Assembly (NCBI GenBank): GCA_029204225.1
Contig: CM055092.1
Location: 21,727,669 to 21,791,668 of the forward strand
Length of the DNA: 64,000 nt
Origin: Diphasiastrum complanatum
Taxonomy: Eukaryota; Streptophyta; Lycopodiopsida; Lycopodiales; Lycopodiaceae
Reading direction: 5' to 3'
Part shown: positions 58,994-64,000 of the stretch, in pieces
How the letters are laid out: each line of letters begins with the position of its first letter
Position numbering within the stretch: the first letter of the stretch is position 1
Notes under the pieces: model-generated
Told to the model about the DNA's origin: nothing
Databases searched by the model: none
Seen by the model: only the letters and a program-made list of their open reading frames with translations
Translations under genes and position numbers: made by a program

Positions 58994-60184
58994 TGCTGTA
59001 AAGCTACCTTTACAAGCTTTACTTTCGGCGCCATCGGCGCCAGCTATGTCCCCGGCGCCACTGTGACCAGAATCCAGTCGGCGGCAAGTTCCTATGGCTG
59101 AAAATCTTTGATCGGTTCTAGCGAAGTCCAGAGAGCTCAGATCGATGTGCAATCACCTCACACGATCTAGGCATGATTAAAGGAAGCCTGGGGATCAATA
59201 AAATCTAGAGAGAGAAAATGACTTTCTAGAAAGAGAAAATCCTAGAGAGAAAAAAACGTGCTTTACCAGCTTTGATAGAGTGCTTGGTATGAGGGGGGTG
59301 CCGAATCACACCAATACTATAGGGGAGTGCGGGTTGCGACTCAGGGCGAGCTCCAACCAAGTCTCAGCCTCCCTTGCTGGAATGTTGTCATGGCTCTCGC
59401 CTTGGCATGCTAGCGCCCTGGAGACTAGGGTCGGTTACACACTTGAAATGTAACTTTCTCAGATTTATCAATAAATTGGGATTTTTCTCAAGCTGACTCT
59501 GATTACCTTCTGGGTTTCAGTGTTCGGTAAAAGCGCCAGTTGTAAGGCCGCTTTCAAAATTTTTAACTTGGCACATAGCTGAGGGTCGTATCCCGGGACG
59601 CCAGCGGTATGCCGTCGGGACCATTCGGTCCGTGGCGCCAGCGGTATGCTGTCGGGACCATTTGGTCCAGGAACTGGTTGTTTCCATATCTGTCGCGGGT
59701 TGTGGTTCTGAGTGTTCCTTGCATGAACGTGAATGGGTTAAGCTCTTGGGGAACTGGCTCTAACCTGTCGGCTGAGTTGGATGGCTTGCTTGGGTGGATG
59801 TTACCTGTTTATGGCTGTCCAGTTTGGCGTGGCGCCAGGTTGGCTTCCAGCGCTCGTGACAAAGCTTTCAGTTGGTTAAGTCTGATATAAGTCAGACCGC
59901 TTGCTTGGAATGGATGTTACTCGTTTGTAACGAAGCTTCGAGTTGGTTAAGTTTGATGTATGTCGGGCGGCTTGCTTGGAGAGGGGTCGCCCACATCGGG
60001 ACCTCCGATCTGGCATGGCGCCAAGTTGGATCTCAATGTTGGTTTTCGAAACTTCAAGTTGGTTAAGTCTGATCGTTGTTGGCGAGTTGGCTGCTTGTAT
60101 GTCAAGTGGGTTTTGGATGGCAAGAGTTGAAGGCTGGGAAGCTAAGTCGTGGTTCTCGGCTCCCTTTGGGATGCCTGCGCTACA
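58994..60184 (+). repeat. 3' LTR, full-length
   Basis: TGCTGTAAAGC to CTGCGCTACA, 1191 bp. The segment 59755-60150, absent from the 5' LTR, contains three or four units built around 'agttggttaagtctgat'. Confidence 0.88.
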
Positions 60185-60189
60185 AAAGG

Positions 60190-61284
60190 TCACCCTTCGA
60201 GGCCTTTCTGTCGGCCGAGGTGAAAAACCCTTCTCACGGTCGAACGCCCGAGAGGTAAACCTTTCTGAACGTGAAAATTTATTTTAACTTTTTTTTGTCG
60301 TAATTTCTTTTACATGTATCTTTCACATGTACAAAAATTTGAAAAAGAAAAGGGAGTCACATAGATTCCGCTTTGGGAGAAGACTCCTTTATCTTCATGA
60401 AAAAGAAAAAATTGATTTTTGCATCATGTTAATAGGTGACCAAGCCGAAGTTAGAGTGCAAGGAAAGTAGATTAATAATACGCTCAACATACCCTTCTGG
60501 TATCAGTTCACCAGATTAAAAATCCTCAAATATCACAATGCTTGGCAGTGTTAGACATTTGGCGAAATGTAGGGTTGACAAAGCAAAAGACGTCTCCTTG
60601 CTTGCATACCCCTCTTGAAACCCTATTCCGTTTGTGAATGCCTACAAAGTTGCAGTTAAGAGTCAAAAAACTTTTGCATATCGGCATTCAAGTCAGGGAT
60701 GCCTATTTCTGTTCTTATGACAGGAAAAGGAGAGATTTACACTAAGTAAATTCATTTGAGCTCAAACTATGCAGTGCAAAGAGAAAACATGCAAATCAAA
60801 TAGCACTTATACTGCTATAGAATGAAGCGGTTCAGAGCAAGTGCATTTCAATTTCTGAATCTGAACAGTCATGTGTAACAAGTCCATATTCATGGATATG
60901 TATTCTGAGTTTCAAGGACTTTAGTTCTAACCAGTATCACATCAGAACAGTGATTAATGTCTAACTTGGTCCAAGAGAGAGATATCCACCACTCCAATCA
61001 AGGATCACTGTAACACTATACTGATCAGCCATCCACCTGAGCAATCCAGTGATACCTAGCATGTACTGAACACTCTCATTTTACTTGACTCAAATCGGAA
61101 ATTTCAGCTTACACATCTTCTATGCACCGTGTTTCTTTGATTTCCTCCAACAGAATCAAACCTTAGAGGCAGATTGCTAGGCAGGACATTTCAAGTACAG
61201 GAAAGCAGTGAGTATTGCATCTGGTCCAAAAGTATGAACACAGATTTCATCGATCACTAGAGAGAGTAGATTGTATCAAGAGGC
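60190..61284. other. Intergenic stretch, 3' flank of the membrane-protein gene
   Basis: No ORF or repeat recognised. It may include the 3' UTR of the minus-strand gene at 61285. Confidence 0.45.
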
Positions 61285-61948
61285 TTAAGTGCACAGAATG
61301 GCAGCCACAGACGACACCATTGTGCAAGAAGTAAGAAGAAGGAATAAAGAGCACAAGAACCATCTCTTTTTAAACTTATGACAGTAAACCTCAGATGGTT
61401 CTTGGTAGCAGACTTCCAAATCCTCTTGACGTACTGGATCTATCAAGCAGGGCAGGACCTTGAGTTGCTTCAACTTCTCAGCAGCCACACCCAATGTAAG
61501 CTTATGGCATCTCCTCTGATACTTGAAGCCATTGATGCACTTGAGTGTCTGTGCTATTGAGATGTAAAAAATCAAGTGGGCCAAAATACAGAGAGCAATA
61601 GGAGCCCAGCTGTGCTTGCACTGAAGCCTGGAACTATTCACTACTCCACTGAAGAGGATAGCCAAAAAGACAAAAAAAATGCTAAAGAACTTCCATAGCT
61701 CCTTTTTCTGGCAATCAACTGCTTGCTTCTTCTCCAAGACCTTGTCGAAATGGAACTGGACTATAGACTGAAGGACGTGAATGGCTGTCTCGGCTGGTGC
61801 ATATCTTTGTAGCTGATCTGGTAAGATTTCTTTCTCAATGTAATTACGGAGAGTCTGTTCTCCCTCTTGCAAAAGCTTCTGTATTTTAGAAGATTCGTCC
61901 CTTTTGGCCTTATCCATTCCTGGTCGAGAAAAAGATTTCAGGCCTTCC
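61285..61948 (-). CDS. Small multi-pass membrane protein, probably last exon
   Basis: An intact frame of about 220 codons. The N-terminal 90 residues are hydrophilic and helical (IQKLLQEGEQTLRNYIEKEI). Three hydrophobic segments follow: FFSIFFVFLAILFSGVV (about 90-106), IALCILAHLIFYISIAQTL (about 119-137) and WFLCSLFLLLTSCTMVSSVA near the C-terminus. Between them lies a basic, cysteine-containing loop (CINGFKYQRRCHKLTLGVA). The first in-frame ATG is at 61917; the sequence before it, AATTGCAG|GAAGG at 61949, is a good splice acceptor, so an upstream exon is likely. I believe similar uncharacterised proteins exist in other land plants, from memory only. Function unknown. It is free of stops and unlike its repeat surroundings, so it is probably a live gene. 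Confidence 0.7.
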
Positions 61949-62186
61949 TGCAATTGGGTTGCGGAGAAATGAAATGCGTATTAGAGAGGTTTTTAGATTC
62001 TGTCAAATGCCTGTGGCAATCCCATTTCCAGGGAAGATTGCAGCTTCCATCCTTCAATAAAACTCGAATACTGCATTTGATCATGACCACGATTCTCCAA
62101 TCAGCAGATTCAGCACAGACAGCCTACTTGCTCGCTCATCCTTAGGAGCTTTGATGGTTTATAATCAAAGCTCTAAGTGGTGAGCT

Positions 62187-62229
62187 GGTGAGATTGGTTG
62201 GAGCTCGCCCTGAGTCGCAACCCACACTC
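62187..62229 (-). repeat. LTR fragment beside the full LTR
   Basis: 'gagattggttggagctcgcc' to 'caacccacactc' matches an inner piece of the neighbouring LTR (63048-63092). Confidence 0.85.
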
Positions 62230-63447
62230 TGTAGCGCAGGCATCCCAAAGGGAGCCGGGAAGCACGACTTAGCTTCCCAGCCTTCAACTCTTGCCATCCA
62301 AACCCACTTGACATACAAGCAGCCAACTCGCCAACAACGATCAGACTTAACCAACTTGAAGTTCCGAAAACCAACATTGAGATCCAACCAGGCGCCATGC
62401 CAGATCGGGGGTCCCGACGTGGGTGACTTCCCTCCAAGCAAGCCGCCCGACATACATCAAACTTAACCAACTCGAAGCTTCGTTACAAACGAGTAACATC
62501 CATTCCAAACAAGCGGTCTGACTTACATCAGACTTAACCAACTGAAAGCTTCGTCACGAGCGCTGGAAGCCAACCTGGCGCCACGCCAGACTGGACAGCC
62601 ATAAACAGGTAACATCCACCCAAGCAAGCCATCCAACTCAGCCGACAGGTTAGAGCCCGTTCCCCAAGAGCTTAACCCATTCACGTTCATGCAAGGAACA
62701 CTCAGAACCACAAGCCGCGACAGATATGGAAACAACCAGTTCTTGGACCAAATGGTCCCCACAGCATACCGCTGGCGCCACGGACCGAATGGTCCCGACG
62801 GCATACTGCTGGCGTCCCGGGATACGACCCTCAGCTATGTGCCAAGTTAAAAATTTTGAAAGCGGCCTTACAACTGGCGCTTTTACCGAACACTGAAACC
62901 CAGAAGGTAATCAGAGTCAGTTTGAGGAAAATCCCACTTTATTGATAAATTTGAGAAGGTTACATTTCAAGTGTGTGACCGACCCTAGTCTCCGGGGCGC
63001 TAGCATGCCAAGGCGAGAGCCATGACAACATTCCAGCAAGGGAGGCTGAGACTTGGTTGGAGCTCGCCCTGAGTCGCAACCCGCACTCCCCTATAGTATT
63101 GGTGTGATTCGGCACCCCCCCTCATACCAAGCACTCTACCCAAGCTGGTAAAGCACGTTTTTCACTCTCTAGAATTTTCTCTTTCTAGAAAGTCATTTTC
63201 TCTCTCTAGATTTTATTGATCCCCAGGCTTCCTTTAATCATGCTTAGATCGTGTGAGGTGATTGCACATCGATCTGAGCTCTCTGGACTTCGCTAGAACC
63301 GATCAAAGATTTTCAGCCATAGGAACTTGGCGCCAGCTGGATTCTGGTCACAGTGGCGCCGGGAGCAGCAGGGGTGCTGCTGGCGCCGGGGACATAGCTG
63401 GCGCCGATGGCGCCGGACGTAAAGTTTGTAAAGTTAGCTTTACAACA
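62230..63447 (-). repeat. 3' LTR of a minus-strand non-autonomous element
   Basis: Plus strand from TGTAGCGCAGG to TTTACAACA, 1218 bp, same family as 52802-54009. A polypurine tract lies on its right side, so on the minus strand this is the 3' LTR. Confidence 0.9.
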
Positions 63448-64000
63448 TCCACCCCACCTTTATAAAATCTGATGTCCTCATCAGATGTCAGATTAAAGTA
63501 AAGGTGTCTCCCGATTAAAATAACTATACATTTAAGCTACTTGGCACAGTACTCAATTTACTGGCCACTTTTTATTAACATTGAAGCTGGCACACCACAA
63601 GTCGGAGGCTCAGCTCTTTGTACTAAAAAATTACATAACTTGAAAATATATCTTTGTCTGGGAAAAGCGTAGATTTGATATCGCTTTCGTAAAACTCGAG
63701 AACCTTATTAACTGGTGACAGAGGCCTTTCCTTGAAATGTTCGCCCCTGTCGCTTCTGACTTTCGACTTTGGAACTCCTTTGAGCTCCTGATTTGTCCTT
63801 GATGCACTTTGTGTTGAGCTCCCTGAGCTCCAGATTTGTTCAGTTCCGCACAGGTATCAAGGCTCCCTGAGCCGAAGGATTTATCGTTTGATTGCCCACT
63901 TTATGGTCCACTCCGTGCCTTGTTGCTTCTGCACCTTGATTTCTCTCCTTGTCCAAGCCTGATCTTGATACTTTTCCATCTTGGCTCTTTAAGGTAGGCA
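63448..64000 (-). mobile_element. Polypurine tract and internal end of the minus-strand element
   Basis: 63448-63461 is the inverted polypurine tract. The rest matches 58080-58613 in inverse orientation and runs off the window. Confidence 0.88.

Larger units (their letters stand above)
55127..60184 (+). mobile_element. Non-autonomous LTR element with AAAGG target duplication
   Basis: AAAGG flanks both sides (55122-55126 and 60185-60189). The element has a 5' LTR, an initiator-tRNA-Met PBS, a 2.7-kb internal region without gag or pol, a polypurine tract and a compound 3' LTR. It therefore has the structure of a large retrotransposon derivative that depends on proteins from another element. 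Confidence 0.88.

Noticed and set aside
1-64000. CRISPR arrays, rRNA, tRNA genes, bacterial operons
   Set aside because: Scanned for by eye; the tandem arrays found lack spacer-repeat structure and no tRNA-like A/B box pair with a cloverleaf was seen.

Overview
This is a nuclear plant window from a large, repeat-rich genome. Nearly all of it is nested and decayed Ty1/copia and Ty3 LTR retrotransposons with plant primer-binding sites (initiator-tRNA-Met and tRNA-Asp types), AT-rich filler and microsatellites. Only two cellular-type genes stand out: a FANTASTIC FOUR (FAF)-domain protein at 32.6-33.9 kb and a small multi-pass membrane protein at 61.3-61.9 kb. The repeat density and wide gene spacing fit a gymnosperm, fern or lycophyte; the sequence alone does not say which. 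There are no bacterial operons, CRISPR arrays, rRNA or convincing tRNA genes.

Layout. 0.3-1.3 kb: 3' remnant of a copia pol (minus). 1.3-4.2 kb: dispersed repeats B and A, and an unidentified coding remnant. 4.7-16.3 kb: a minus-strand Ty3 composite, with 3' LTR and polypurine tract at 4.7-5.7 kb, an extra non-pol ORF at 5.75-7.4 kb, an internal truncated LTR at 7.4-8.0 kb, two retropepsin-like domains at 8.0-8.8 kb, split gag at 8.7-16.1 kb, PBS and LTR stub at 16.2-16.3 kb. No reverse transcriptase or integrase is left in it. Two things were inserted into its gag: a copia solo LTR (15159-16132, perfect 5-bp target duplication) and a 4.5-kb AT-rich element (10208-14702).

The 4.5-kb element is the most interesting object here. 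It has short imperfect CA...TG inverted termini and a degenerate 8-bp target duplication, and removing it reconnects the Ty3 gag in frame. Inside is an intron-bearing minus-strand gene coding for a ParB/sulfiredoxin-like N-terminal domain followed by a bacterial-type N4/N6 DNA methyltransferase domain. The gene is broken by stops and frameshifts.

16.3-22.3 kb: two halves of closely related copia elements placed head to tail (minus). 22.9-31 kb: second copies of repeats A, C and B, AT-rich filler, and a degenerate tandem array just upstream of the FAF gene. 37.3-38.3 kb: GGTTCGAAC-rich, possibly hAT-derived DNA. 39.2-47.2 kb: a chimeric copia element with two unrelated LTRs, inserted in an older copia element that also hosts a plus-strand non-coding LTR element. 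47.2-51.9 kb: decayed Ty3 integrase, AT-rich DNA and microsatellites. 52-64 kb: a GC-richer LTR family with a solo LTR, a complete non-autonomous 5-kb element carrying a tandem array, and the 3' end of a third copy running off the window.

The retroelement parts do not work together as a pathway; most are dead. The two cellular genes are independent of each other.
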